Assembly (NCBI GenBank): GCA_014075255.1
Contig: CP046178.1
Location: forward strand, 134,001 to 198,000
DNA: 64,000 nucleotides
From: Gammaproteobacteria bacterium
GTDB taxonomy: Bacteria; Pseudomonadota; Gammaproteobacteria; UBA4575
Direction: 5' to 3'
Below, piece by piece: positions 1 to 9,134 of the stretch; position 1 is the first letter of the stretch; the number at the start of each line of letters is the position of its first letter. A model generated the notes under the pieces. The model searched no databases and was not told the origin of the DNA. It saw nothing but the letters and a program-made list of their open reading frames with translations. A program made the position numbers and the translations under genes.

Positions 1-2
1 AT

Positions 3-908
3 ACGACTTGTGTAGTGAGTGTCGCCATGGGCGCGTGTGGTCTTTTGTTTCAACGCGAACAATTTAGTGATGTGCCAATCGTATGGCAGGCACATGGCTC
101 TGTTGTAGGTGAAGTGATTTCAAAACTTCGCACAAGGAACCCTATTCAAATTTTAAAGTGTTTAAGACAAATTAAATACTTTATCCGTGAATATAGGGCA
201 TTAAGAAAAGTTGATAAAATTGTAACTGTAGGAAAAATTGTTGAACGTACTTTTAAAAGTAAACCTTATACGCAATATTTAAATGAAGAAAAAATAATAC
301 TTATAGAAAATGGAATTGACATACGAAAATTCCATCCTTCATCCACTATTAGAGATGAGTTGCGCAATAAATATAATATATGTCTAGATGGGCCGCTGAT
401 TATTTCAGCATCAAGACTTATCCTACAAAAAGGCATAACGCAGGGAATTTTAGGATTTCAAAAATTTTTAGAAAAAGTACCGAATGCGCATCTACTTATA
501 ATCGGAGATGGACCAGATAAGAACAAGTTCCAACAACTGGTCGTAAAGTGCTCATTAGATAATAAAGTGACTTTCGCAGGCGCAAAGCCATATTCTCAAA
601 TGCCACAATATTTTCAAATGGGAGATATTTTCTTGTTTCCAACATTGAGAGTTGAAGGTGCACCATTGAATATACTTGAAGCACTTGCCACAGGTTTGTC
701 GGTTGTGGCTTCAGAGTATTTGCATGAATCTCAATGTATTTCGCCATATATCTATATAGTAGATGCTAGAAATGCAGAAGAGGTGGCGAGTGGTCTATTT
801 AAAGCCCATCAAGCACTTAATCAAAACGTTGTAGAGTTGTCTAAAAAATATTCAATTCAAGGTGTCACGACGGAGTATGTAAACTTATTTGAGAGCTTAA
901 GTCGCTAA
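3..908 (+). CDS. Glycosyltransferase family 4, 5'-truncated by window edge
   Basis: Retaining GT-B glycosyltransferase expected to add a sugar from a nucleotide-sugar donor to a lipid-linked glycan at the inner face of the cytoplasmic membrane. The reading frame is open through the left edge, so the true start lies outside; GTG at 15 is only the first in-window candidate. The visible part covers the end of the acceptor domain and the whole donor domain: a linker motif ENGIDIRKFHP, then SASRLILQKG, IIGDGPDKNKF, and the GT4 catalytic signature VEGAPLNILEALATG, with the E-x7-E pair that contacts the donor. It stands at the left end of the polysaccharide cluster. Sugar specificity cannot be read from sequence. 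The family is certain; the role in this cluster is inferred from neighbours. Confidence 0.85.
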   Translation, partial: TTCVVSVAMGACGLLFQREQFSDVPIVWQAHGSVVGEVISKLRTRNPIQILKCLRQIKYFIREYRALRKVDKIVTVGKIVERTFKSKPYTQYLNEEKIILIENGIDIRKFHPSSTIRDELRNKYNICLDGPLIISASRLILQKGITQGILGFQKFLEKVPNAHLLIIGDGPDKNKFQQLVVKCSLDNKVTFAGAKPYSQMPQYFQMGDIFLFPTLRVEGAPLNILEALATGLSVVASEYLHESQCISPYIYIVDARNAEEVASGLFKAHQALNQNVVELSKKYSIQGVTTEYVNLFESLSR

Positions 909-1025
909 ATTCATGTTAACTAAAAGTATTATTATCTAAATATATTATTCAGAATATGGTGAGATTTGCGTTATTTGCCCGTAGAATATGTTCATTATAA
1001 AAATCTAAGCACAAGGTGATTCGAG

Positions 1026-1469
1026 ATGGCAAGAGGCGTAAACAAAGTAATATTAGTAGGCAATCTAGGGCAAGATCCAGAAATTAAATACATGCCTAGT
1101 GGTCAAGCTGTTTGCAACATCAGTATTGCCACAACAGAGTCTTGGAATGATAAAACTTCGGGCGAAAAAGTCGAAAAAACTGAATGGCATAGAATCGTAT
1201 TTTTTCGCCGTTTAGCCGAAATTGCTGGTGAGTATCTACGAAAAGGTTCGCAGGTATATGTTGAAGGTCGATTGCAAACCCGTAAGTGGCAAGACCAAGG
1301 CGGTAATGATCGCTACACCACTGAAATTGTTGCAAACGAAATGCAAATGTTAGGTGGTAAAGGTGGTGGTGTAGCTTCTATGCCTGAATCTGGCTCTTCG
1401 TCTTCTCAGCCAGAACCTGCAACGGCTGGCTCGTCCTCTGATGACTTTGATGATGATATTCCATTTTAA
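1026..1469 (+). CDS. ssb: Single-stranded DNA-binding protein
   Basis: SSB coats single-stranded DNA during replication, recombination and repair and recruits partner enzymes. The 147-residue product begins [22 protein letters not shown], the classic OB-fold start, continues through [23 protein letters not shown] and [13 protein letters not shown], then has a Gly/Ser/Pro-rich linker and ends DFDDDIPF, the acidic tip that binds partner proteins. It is shorter than the E. coli protein only in the linker. The ATG is preceded by AAGGTG about nine bases upstream. Position is the oddity: ssb usually neighbours uvrA or replication genes, whereas here it lies between polysaccharide genes, with its own terminator-like hairpin downstream. 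Confidence 0.97.
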   Translation: MARGVNKVILVGNLGQDPEIKYMPSGQAVCNISIATTESWNDKTSGEKVEKTEWHRIVFFRRLAEIAGEYLRKGSQVYVEGRLQTRKWQDQGGNDRYTTEIVANEMQMLGGKGGGVASMPESGSSSSQPEPATAGSSSDDFDDDIPF

Positions 1470-1610
1470 AGATAGAGAAAGAATTGCTTGAATCTAAGTC
1501 ATGATTTTGCAAGAAAGTATTGACTGTTAAACTATAATTTTCAATTCTATTATTTTATCTAAGAGCTAGTATTTTAGTATAAAAGCCTAATCTTATAAAC
1601 TGCATGCAAT

Positions 1611-1638
1611 ATAGCTTTGCTTTTAGCAAAGCTATTCT
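1611..1638 (+). terminator. Hairpin terminator downstream of ssb
   Basis: A perfect 10-bp inverted repeat (ATAGCTTTGC at 1611-1620, GCAAAGCTAT at 1626-1635) with a five-base TTTTA loop is followed by a short T-rich stretch. It lies about 140 bases past the ssb stop and 40 bases before the flippase. It probably insulates ssb from the flippase gene. The T tract is weak, so termination may be partial. Confidence 0.55.
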
Positions 1639-1674
1639 TACACATCGTAACTTCCTTAATTCTTTGATATTTGT

Positions 1675-3012
1675 ATGTTATGGAACATGATTGATTCAAT
1701 TTATCTGACTTTAAAGAAATACATTGAAGGTAGAGAGAATGTCAGGAAAATTTTAGCTAATTCAAGCTGGTTATTCGTTGAAAAAGCAATTCGATTGGTA
1801 GTTGGATTGGGTGTGGGTATTCTAGTGGCGCGTTATTTAGGTGTAGAGCAATATGGAATGCTGAGCTATGCAATTGCGATTGTGGCATTATTTTCTTCTA
1901 TTTCAAGTTTAGGTTTAGATGTAATTGTAGTTAAGGAGTTGGTCGAAAAAGATAGTTTGAGTGATATTGTTGATACAGCATTTGTGCTTAAGCTCAGTGC
2001 TGGGTTTGTTGGATATTTTTTTGTTCTCATTTCCATCGTTTTACTGAAAGATTTATATGATCCGACGACTGTCTTGGTGATCATAATTGCTTTAACAATA
2101 CCATTTAAATCATTTGAAATAATTGATTTATGTTTTCAGGCTGAAATGCTCTCAAAATATTCTGTATTTGTAAGGTCTGCTACGTATTTGATTATGGCTC
2201 TTGTCAGGGTTTTTCTAGTAGTAATGCAATCCACGTTAGTTATGTTTGCAATAGTAATGACAATTGAGTCAATCATTGCAACTATAGGGATGTATTGGAT
2301 ATTTAAGAAAAGAGGGAGCAGCAGCTTGGGGTTGAAGAATTTCAACACATCACTTGCGAAAGAGCTATTAATGAACGGATGGCCTATGGCACTATCTGCA
2401 ATTTTTGTTTTGATAAACATGGAAGTAGATAAGATTATGATTGGAGGGCTGTATGGAAATTTTGAGGTGGGCTACTACGCTATAGCTACGAAACTATCAC
2501 AAATTTGGTATTTTATACCTATGGTAATTGGAATGTCAGTTTTTCCAACTCTAATATCTAAAAGAAATAGTAGTGTTAAATTGTTCAAATTAAAACTTCA
2601 AAAGATTTATAGCTTTCTAACTTTATCGGCAGTTATAATTTCTACGCCGTTTATTTTATTTTCTGACCAAATTGTAATTACACTATTCGGCGACCAATAT
2701 ATGAGTAGTGGGAAAATGCTTGCTATACATATCATGAGTCTCATTTTTATTTTTCATATCTCTATGCGCGCAAGGGTTTTTTTGCTAGAGGGTCTAGTCA
2801 AATTTATTGCTATAGATTATGGCATGCTCGTAGCAATAAATATTATACTTAATTTATTATTAATACCATCATACGGTGGAATCGGTGCAGCGATTGCTTC
2901 GTTATTGTCGTGGTTTGTAAGTGCAATTTTCTCTCCATTGTTTAATTCAAAAGCATCAGAGTCTGTTCAAATGTTTTTAAAATCATTTACTTTAAACGCG
3001 ATTACAAAATGA
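1675..3012 (+). CDS. Polysaccharide flippase, Wzx/PST family
   Basis: Predicted integral membrane protein of 445 residues that moves undecaprenyl-linked glycan units from the cytoplasmic to the periplasmic face of the inner membrane. An N-terminal amphipathic stretch leads into LANSSWLFVEKAIRLVVGLGVGILVARYLG, typical of the start of the polysaccharide transport/MATE-like family (residues about 25-60). About a dozen further hydrophobic segments follow, with short charged loops. The product ends in a hydrophobic tail at FNSKASESVQMFLKSF. The stop overlaps the start of the methyltransferase by four bases (ATGA), which indicates translational coupling. ATG at 1675 is used; ATG at 1687 is an alternative. 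No wzy polymerase is recognisable inside the window. Confidence 0.85.
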   Translation: MLWNMIDSIYLTLKKYIEGRENVRKILANSSWLFVEKAIRLVVGLGVGILVARYLGVEQYGMLSYAIAIVALFSSISSLGLDVIVVKELVEKDSLSDIVDTAFVLKLSAGFVGYFFVLISIVLLKDLYDPTTVLVIIIALTIPFKSFEIIDLCFQAEMLSKYSVFVRSATYLIMALVRVFLVVMQSTLVMFAIVMTIESIIATIGMYWIFKKRGSSSLGLKNFNTSLAKELLMNGWPMALSAIFVLINMEVDKIMIGGLYGNFEVGYYAIATKLSQIWYFIPMVIGMSVFPTLISKRNSSVKLFKLKLQKIYSFLTLSAVIISTPFILFSDQIVITLFGDQYMSSGKMLAIHIMSLIFIFHISMRARVFLLEGLVKFIAIDYGMLVAINIILNLLLIPSYGGIGAAIASLLSWFVSAIFSPLFNSKASESVQMFLKSFTLNAITK

Positions 3013-4424
3013 CAAAAGAAATTGATTCTGATGAAATCTCATTTGCTAATTTATCTGCAGTAGATGATGTAGGGGATGTTTTTCTCTGGAGAGGCCGATT
3101 ATTTAGAGGAATTAATTATAGCTATGGAGATAAAATTAAGGCTCTTCTAAGCAGTGATATGGTATCCAAGTTGATTGATTGTGATATGTTTCCTAATTCA
3201 TGGATTTCAGATAATAAGCTACATGATTATGAGTTGCTTGTAGAGCATGAAAAGATTTTAAATGTAACATACCCGTATGAATGGACTTTCTCTATGCTTA
3301 AGGATGCGGCTTTATTGGTGCTTAATATAAATTCGATTACCCAGGAGTTTAATTTTCAAACAAAAGACTGTCATGGCTTTAATGTTGTATTTGATAATTG
3401 CATTCCGAAATTTGTTGATTTGGGGAGCTTAGAAAAACTGGATACCGCACGCTCTGGCTGGCTGGCCTATGAAGAGTTTATTCGTTGGTATTACTATCCA
3501 TTGTATGTATGGAGTACTGGAAATGAATTTATGGCAAGGCGAGCTCAATTAGGTGTAGAACTAATGCCGCATCACTCGTATTTGCAGTATAGATATCCAA
3601 TATCGAGAGTAGTCAAAAACAATTACGTTAGAAAAGTTGCGGACAATCGATTTATTAGAAACAAGATGGCTTGTGTTTCAGAAAAAAGAATACAAGAAAA
3701 AATGCCAAAATATGGGAAAAAGATTTTTTCAGTTTTAAATGCTCTAAGAATACTGCCGAATCATAGACAACAGATCACAAAGCTTAAACAAAAGATAAAT
3801 AAAATTAATAAGAAGAAATCAAAGACGATATGGTCTAATTATGATGATATTTACTTCAAAGAGCGTGATATTTTAAGAACTAAAAGATTTGAAAGAATAT
3901 TGGAGTTGGTCAACTCGTATGAAATAGAGTCTATCACAGATCTTGGGTGTAATAGAGGGGCATTTGCTGAGTTATTGTTAGAAAGAACTTGTGTAAATAA
4001 TGTTGTATGTATTGATAGCGATGAGGTGGCAGTTGATGGAATTTATAACAGAGTCAAAAAAAGCAAAAAGAAAATAACCCCGGTCTTGTCGAACTTTGTG
4101 TCGCCTTTTACAACGTATAATGGAGACCCTCCGCACGAAAGATTAAAATCGGATGCGGTAATTTCGTTGGCTGTTACACACCATTTGCTCTTAAGCCAAA
4201 AATTTTCTATTAATCGAGTGTTAGAAATAATTCTTTCGTACTCATCAAGTTTGGCGTTTATTGAATTTATGCCATTAGGTTTGTGGGATGGTGTGCGCGG
4301 GCAAGAAATACCGTCGTGGTATACTGTAGATTGGTTTAGGGAAGCTCTAAATTTGCAAGCTGAAGTGATTTTAGAAGAAAAATTAGAGGAAAATAGGGTT
4401 ATATTTGTTGCGAGGAAAAAATGA
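3009..4424 (+). CDS. Two-domain protein: kinase-like N-terminus plus class I SAM methyltransferase
   Basis: 471-residue protein. The C-terminal part (about residues 285-471) is a Rossmann-type methyltransferase: SITDLGCNRGAFAELLLE is motif I, VVCIDSDEVAVD the acidic loop contacting SAM, and SDAVISLAVTHHLL the motif IV region. The N-terminal part (about 90-180) has DCHGFNVVFDNCIPKFVDLGS, which resembles the HxxxN plus D-x-G catalytic and metal-binding arrangement of small-molecule and sugar kinases. A Lys-rich linker (about 235-285) joins the two. Similar two-domain methyltransferases are known from polysaccharide clusters, where they modify glycans. It overlaps the flippase stop by four bases. 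The methyltransferase assignment is firm; kinase activity is only a motif-level inference. Confidence 0.75.
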   Translation: MTKEIDSDEISFANLSAVDDVGDVFLWRGRLFRGINYSYGDKIKALLSSDMVSKLIDCDMFPNSWISDNKLHDYELLVEHEKILNVTYPYEWTFSMLKDAALLVLNINSITQEFNFQTKDCHGFNVVFDNCIPKFVDLGSLEKLDTARSGWLAYEEFIRWYYYPLYVWSTGNEFMARRAQLGVELMPHHSYLQYRYPISRVVKNNYVRKVADNRFIRNKMACVSEKRIQEKMPKYGKKIFSVLNALRILPNHRQQITKLKQKINKINKKKSKTIWSNYDDIYFKERDILRTKRFERILELVNSYEIESITDLGCNRGAFAELLLERTCVNNVVCIDSDEVAVDGIYNRVKKSKKKITPVLSNFVSPFTTYNGDPPHERLKSDAVISLAVTHHLLLSQKFSINRVLEIILSYSSSLAFIEFMPLGLWDGVRGQEIPSWYTVDWFREALNLQAEVILEEKLEENRVIFVARKK

Positions 4425-4569
4425 CAAGTGCTATTTTTTAAGTATATGAAAGTACTTGTGCATTTCGCCATTATTAACTTTATGGTAAGAGTGAGGATGT
4501 ATTGTATTTGAACAATATGCAGTATATCCGAATTATATGGTGAGTAGTTATGAGAATTAAACATTTAGA

Positions 4570-5841
4570 GTGACTGTATGTATGTTTGAGTATGTGAGGA
4601 GCAAGAAGTGTTTGAATATTGGTGTTTTGGCAGATGGATTTATAACATGGGGGGGTGGGGTTGATCTCATAAAATCAATAATTCGGTCATTAGAGTCTAT
4701 TCAAAATGAGTGCAACATAAGTATTTATCTTTTAGTTCCAAGTGGAGTTGGTTATCAGACTAGGCGTAAGCTTAGTATATTGCGAGCTAGTTTTATTTAT
4801 TCATCTAAAAATACTAATTTTACAGCTTTGAAAAAAGTAGCCTTTAAAATGTTATCACCAGACCAGACGTGTGGTTTATTTGATAAATCTAAAAATGTTA
4901 ATTTGGTTGCTTATAAATATTCAAACAAATGTTTATTAGAGACGGCACATAGATTAAATATTGATGTAATAATTCCTTCTATTAAAAACCTTGGAATAAA
5001 CTTTGATATACCATGGGTCGGATATATTCCCGACTTACAGCATTTGCATTTAAAGGATAATTTCACAGATAAAGAGCGAGACAGTAGAGATCAAGTATTT
5101 CAAGATATGCTATTCAGTGCCAACGTGGTTGTCGTGAATTCTCAGTTTGTTAAAGAAGACCTAGAAAGAAATTATGAAACTGACGCTGTTGAGATAATTG
5201 CATTGCCATTTTCCCCAAATCCAGAGAGTGTGTGGTTAGAATGTGGATCAGAGGTGAGTGAGTCATGGGCGTGTAATGGTAATAAATATTTTATAATATC
5301 AAATCAATTTTGGATGCATAAGTCGCATATTACAGCATTCAAGTCGTTGAATTTACTGTTGCAAGAAGGGAGTAGGAATATTCATATTGTTTGCACGGGT
5401 AGTCCGGATGAGTATAGGGATGCTGGATATTATGATTCTGTACAAAGAGAAGTACGTAATATGGGAATGAGTAAAAATATTCATTTTTTAGGACATCTAG
5501 ATAAATTAGAGCAGATTGGTTTTATCAAGAGAAGTGTTGCGCTAATACAACCAACATTGTTTGAAGGAGGCCCAGGTGGCGGAAGTGTTTATGATGCGTT
5601 GTCTATTGGAGCTTATGTAATTGTTTCAGACATAACAGTAAACATGGAGATAGAGGGGGAGCGAGTTATCTTTTTTAAGTCGAATTCTTCTGAGGATTTA
5701 GCGAATAAGATGCGCGATCTTCTTGAAAAAGAAACAGTAGTAGTTGATAAACAAAAATTAATACATGATGGATATCAGCAAGCAGAAAAATTAGGGAAAA
5801 AAGTGATGAGGGCAGCTTATCAGGCACTAAAATATCAATAA
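4570..5841 (+). CDS. Glycosyltransferase family 4
   Basis: Predicted GT-B glycosyltransferase of 423 residues. The N-terminal domain opens LNIGVLADGFITWGGGVDLI, with the glycine-rich acceptor-domain turn. The donor domain holds YFIISNQFWMHKSHITAFKS, IVCTGSPDEY, NIHFLGHL and LIQPTLFEGGPGGGSVYDAL, in which the E-x7-E region typical of GT4 is present in modified form (Gly-rich, ending in Asp). It probably adds one residue of the glycan in the cytoplasm. Two starts are possible: GTG at 4570, or ATG at 4582, which fits the TAGAG sequence upstream. A gap of 145 bases separates it from the methyltransferase, so it may have its own promoter. Confidence 0.82.
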   Translation: MTVCMFEYVRSKKCLNIGVLADGFITWGGGVDLIKSIIRSLESIQNECNISIYLLVPSGVGYQTRRKLSILRASFIYSSKNTNFTALKKVAFKMLSPDQTCGLFDKSKNVNLVAYKYSNKCLLETAHRLNIDVIIPSIKNLGINFDIPWVGYIPDLQHLHLKDNFTDKERDSRDQVFQDMLFSANVVVVNSQFVKEDLERNYETDAVEIIALPFSPNPESVWLECGSEVSESWACNGNKYFIISNQFWMHKSHITAFKSLNLLLQEGSRNIHIVCTGSPDEYRDAGYYDSVQREVRNMGMSKNIHFLGHLDKLEQIGFIKRSVALIQPTLFEGGPGGGSVYDALSIGAYVIVSDITVNMEIEGERVIFFKSNSSEDLANKMRDLLEKETVVVDKQKLIHDGYQQAEKLGKKVMRAAYQALKYQ

Positions 5842-5966
5842 AGTGCGAATAAGTAGTATATGAGTTGGTCTGGGTGACAGCTTTTGTTAAATTATTGAGT
5901 CAAATAGTTTAACGCTGGCACATTACTTTGTAATCTTTAATTTATACATTTGGAGATGCTTGAATA

Positions 5967-6632
5967 ATGAATAACATATTAATTATAGGCGGCGGCGGGC
6001 ATTCTTCTGCAGTTATTGACGCATTGAAATTAAATCCTGAAGTAAATATTGTTGGATATGTTGAAAAAAATGGAGACTTGGAAAGGCCGCCAATTTTAGG
6101 TGTTCCTTTTCTGGGCATAGACACGGATCTTAAGTCAATCATAAAAAGTAAGAATATTGATAGTATTAGTGTCGCAGTGGGCGACAACTATACTCGATCA
6201 GTATTGGTTAATTACATATACCAGAGCGTTTCAAATATAAAATTTATAACTGTCATTCATCCAGATGCGGTGATAGCTAGTGGCGCTAGAATAGGGCATG
6301 GGACTGTAGTAATGGCAGGTTGTGTGTTAAACCCAAATTGCAATATTGGAGAATTTTGTATAGTTAATACAAATAGTTCGATAGATCATGATTCAGTCGT
6401 TGGTAATTTCTCAAGTTTGGCGCCTAATTCAGTTGCAGGTGGGTGTACATCTATAGGCGATTGCACAGCTGTCGGTATTGGCGCAACAATTTCTAATAAT
6501 ATCAAGATTGGCAGCAATTCAGTAATAGGGGCGTCATCGCTAGTGCTATCAGATGTTGGTGACAATATGGTTGTATACGGTTCTCCAGCAAAATTTATAA
6601 GAACTCGGGAGCTACAAGAAGTATATTTATAG
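5967..6632 (+). CDS. NeuD/PglD/PerB-family sugar O/N-acyltransferase
   Basis: 221-residue left-handed beta-helix acyltransferase. Residues 1-80 form a small Rossmann-like domain (NNILIIGGGGHSSAVIDAL) that binds the UDP- or GDP-sugar. From about residue 95 come hexapeptide repeats (ASGARIGHGTVVMAGCVLNP, CNIGEFCIVNTNSSIDHD, IGDCTAVGIGATISNN). NTNSSIDHDS holds the His-Asp catalytic pair of the PglD type. It ends VVYGSPAKFIR, as usual for the family. It would transfer an acetyl (or other acyl) group to an amino sugar. With the downstream aminotransferase, the most economical reading is a GDP-perosamine N-acetyltransferase (PerB-like), but a NeuD-type sialic-acid or bacillosamine enzyme cannot be excluded. 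Confidence 0.82.
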   Translation: MNNILIIGGGGHSSAVIDALKLNPEVNIVGYVEKNGDLERPPILGVPFLGIDTDLKSIIKSKNIDSISVAVGDNYTRSVLVNYIYQSVSNIKFITVIHPDAVIASGARIGHGTVVMAGCVLNPNCNIGEFCIVNTNSSIDHDSVVGNFSSLAPNSVAGGCTSIGDCTAVGIGATISNNIKIGSNSVIGASSLVLSDVGDNMVVYGSPAKFIRTRELQEVYL

Positions 6633-6819
6633 ATTATTTCCGGATGCCATTATGATTATATAGTGCTCATCGTAAATATAGTAAATAGTAAGCTAAACGA
6701 GCATAACTTGTTAGTGTGTGTGACATTTAATTATGTTCTTTTGGTATAAGTCGAGCATTATCTATTTAATAAATTATAATACTAGTGCATGTAAAAAGTT
6801 CTTTTATTAAGTTGGAAAA

Positions 6820-7768
6820 ATGAGCAAAGATATTTTAAAAAAAGTACTACGTGCAGTTCGCAGTGTATTTTTGAATTCTGCTGAATTGACGAATCTTGAA
6901 GGAAGGTTGGAGGAGATGCAGACTGCGATTGGTAGGATTGAGCTGAGGCAAATCAAGATGATGAAGTCCAACGAAATAGAAAATGCGGAATTCAAAGTAT
7001 TTTCGCAATGGGGTGAAGATGGGATAATTCAGTATCTACTAGATTATGTTCCAATAAAAAATAAGGTGTTCATCGAAATTGGTGTGCAGGACTATTAAAG
7101 AATCAAATACTCGTTTTTTGTTAAAAAATAACAATTGGGAAGGTGTCTTGATTGATGCTTCGAAGGAAGATATTCAGTCGATTAAAGATGATGCGACCTA
7201 TTGGAAATACTCAATTAATGCAATTCATTCCTTTATATCTCGTGAGAATATAAATGAAGTGATTGAAGCTACAGATGTCCCTTTTAATATTGGTCTATTA
7301 TCAATCGATATAGACGGTAACGATTACTGGGTATGGGATGCTATAGAATGCATATCACCAGTCATTGTGATTTGTGAATATAACAATCTATTTGGCCCAG
7401 ATTTAAAGGTTACTGTGCCATATAAATCAGATTTTGAGCGATCTAACGCACATTACTCGAATCTCTATTATGGTGCATCAATTTCAGCATTGCAGTTGTT
7501 GGCTGAAAACAAAGGTTATATTTTGGTAGGTTCTAATTCAGTTGGCACAAATTTATTCTTTGTAAGAAACGATATGTCAAAATTTATTAATTCAAAAACT
7601 GTTTCTGATACTTATGTAAAGTGCAATGTAAGGGAATCAAGATCTAAGAGCGGTAAGTTGACGTTTCTAAGTAAGAAAGAGGCGCTTAAAGAAATCAATG
7701 AATGTGCATTGCATGATTTTGAAACGGGGAAGACAAGAAGGGTGGAAAATCTTTTTGTTGAAAATTAA
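6820..7768 (+). pseudogene. FkbM-like conserved polysaccharide-cluster protein, interrupted by a frameshift
   Basis: Two open frames (6820-7098 and 7079-7768) together encode one protein of about 315 residues. The first ends FSQWGEDGIIQYLLDYVP then KVFIEIGVQDY; the second continues KESNTRFLLKNNNWEGVLIDAS then LLSIDIDGNDYWVWDAI. The split falls in the middle of a conserved block. One extra T at about 7096 (GAC TAT T AAA GAA) breaks the frame; removing it restores VQDYKESNTRF. The family occurs in polysaccharide clusters and has the look of an FkbM-type methyltransferase fold (EIGVQDY near motif I), but its function is not established. An N-terminal coiled coil is likely (residues about 20-50). 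It could be a real pseudogene or a sequencing/assembly error. Confidence 0.75.
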
Positions 7769-7922
7769 TAATCTTGTTTTCAAATGTTTTTTTAAATCTG
7801 TGTATAGATAATTTACCTTAAATTGTTAAATCAAATGTGAGCACCTGGACTGTATTCTAAGCTGCTGGTTTGTTTATTTATGAAGACTATATCTAAAAGC
7901 TCTTTCAGCCACGAAAAATAAA

Positions 7923-9011
7923 ATGAATAAAATACCACTTTACAAGCCATATTTATCTGATCTAGAAAGAGGTTATCTATTGGAGGCATTCGATTCTACG
8001 TGGATTTCATCTAAGGGGAAGTTTGTAAATAGGTTTGAAGAGAGTTTTTCAAAATTTGTTGGTGTTTCTAATTGCACGACAGTATGTAATGGGACAACTG
8101 CGTTACATCTGGCTTTATTAGCATTGGGAATTGGCAGAGGGGATGAGGTAATTGTACCTACACTTACGTATATTGCTTCAGTTAATGCAATTATCTATGT
8201 TGGTGCGACACCTGTGTTTGTGGATTCTGAAGATGATACATGGCAAATGAGTGTCGCAGATGTCGAGAGAAAAGTTAATGACAATACTAAAGCTATTATG
8301 TCGGTGCACTTGTATGGACATCCGTGTGATATAGGTAGTATTAAAAATATATGTACAAAAAATAATATCTATTTAATAGAGGATTGTGCAGAAGCACTTG
8401 GCGCATATTACCACAGTGAGCATGTAGGAAGACAGGCCGATGTATCTTGTTATAGTTTTTTTGGCAATAAAACAATTACAACTGGAGAAGGAGGTATGCT
8501 TGTTGCGCAAAATATAGATATTTTTGATCGAGCTGTGCAGTTTAAAACTCAAGGGGTTCGTATGGAGGGGGACTATTGGCATGATGTTGTTGGATACAAC
8601 TATCGGATGACAAATCTATGCGCGGCAATTGGTTTGGCGCAATTAGAGAGGATAAGTGAGATATGTGAGAAAAAGAGATTGCTTGCTAGTTGGTATAAAA
8701 AAGGTTTGGATGCGCAAAAAGTTGTGGTTCAAAGAGAGTCAAAAAATATTATTCATTCTTACTGGTTGGTAACCGTGCTAGTTAATGATGCTAGAAAAGT
8801 TGAAAAATTAAGAAACCATCTTGCAGATAATGAGGTTGAGACTCGGCCTGTATTTAGGCCTATTCATTTAATGCCGATGTACTTAAGCAAAGAAGGAAAT
8901 TACCCTATTGCTGAAAGGATAAGTGCACAAGGTGTTAGCCTGCCTAGTTGGCCTGGTTTGAGTTTTGAGCAGATCACCTATATATGTAATTTAATTAATA
9001 AGTTTTTGTAA
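7923..9011 (+). CDS. DegT/DnrJ/EryC1/StrS aminotransferase, GDP-perosamine synthase-like
   Basis: PLP-dependent sugar aminotransferase (362 residues) that would convert a keto-sugar nucleotide to the amino sugar in the cytoplasm. The N-terminus IPLYKPYLSDLERGYLLEAF and STWISSKGKFVNRFEE match the PerA subgroup closely. SVCNGTTALHLAL-type PLP phosphate contacts are seen as TVCNGTTALHLALLALG, the Asp of LIEDCAEALGA contacts the PLP ring nitrogen, and Lys183 in SFFGNKTITTGEGGM forms the internal aldimine. The C-terminal domain has ETRPVFRPIHLMPMY. PerA acts on GDP-4-keto-6-deoxymannose, made from GDP-mannose by Gmd, which is not in this window. Substrate assignment is inference from similarity to PerA and from the NeuD/PerB-like neighbour and ManC. 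Confidence 0.85.
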   Translation: MNKIPLYKPYLSDLERGYLLEAFDSTWISSKGKFVNRFEESFSKFVGVSNCTTVCNGTTALHLALLALGIGRGDEVIVPTLTYIASVNAIIYVGATPVFVDSEDDTWQMSVADVERKVNDNTKAIMSVHLYGHPCDIGSIKNICTKNNIYLIEDCAEALGAYYHSEHVGRQADVSCYSFFGNKTITTGEGGMLVAQNIDIFDRAVQFKTQGVRMEGDYWHDVVGYNYRMTNLCAAIGLAQLERISEICEKKRLLASWYKKGLDAQKVVVQRESKNIIHSYWLVTVLVNDARKVEKLRNHLADNEVETRPVFRPIHLMPMYLSKEGNYPIAERISAQGVSLPSWPGLSFEQITYICNLINKFL

Positions 9012-9134
9012 TTATTTTCTAGTGATAATGAGAAGTTGATTGAAGTAATGAAATTGATGAAAATTCTGTTATTAAAAAAAATTCTTTATATATAGCAAAA
9101 TATAAATACCTATAGACTATATGTCCGCGAAAAT

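Noticed and set aside
4043-4564. 173-residue frame on the - strand overlapping the methyltransferase
   Set aside because: It mirrors a well-supported gene, and its translation shows no domain or family resemblance.
6775-6780. TATAAT as a -10 promoter element before the FkbM-like gene
   Set aside because: The sequence is strongly AT-rich, and no acceptable -35 element lies 16-18 bases upstream.
7085-7105. Programmed +1 frameshift at TAT TAA in the FkbM-like gene
   Set aside because: There is no CTT-TGA-type slip site or upstream stimulatory element; tRNA re-pairing after TAT would be unfavourable.
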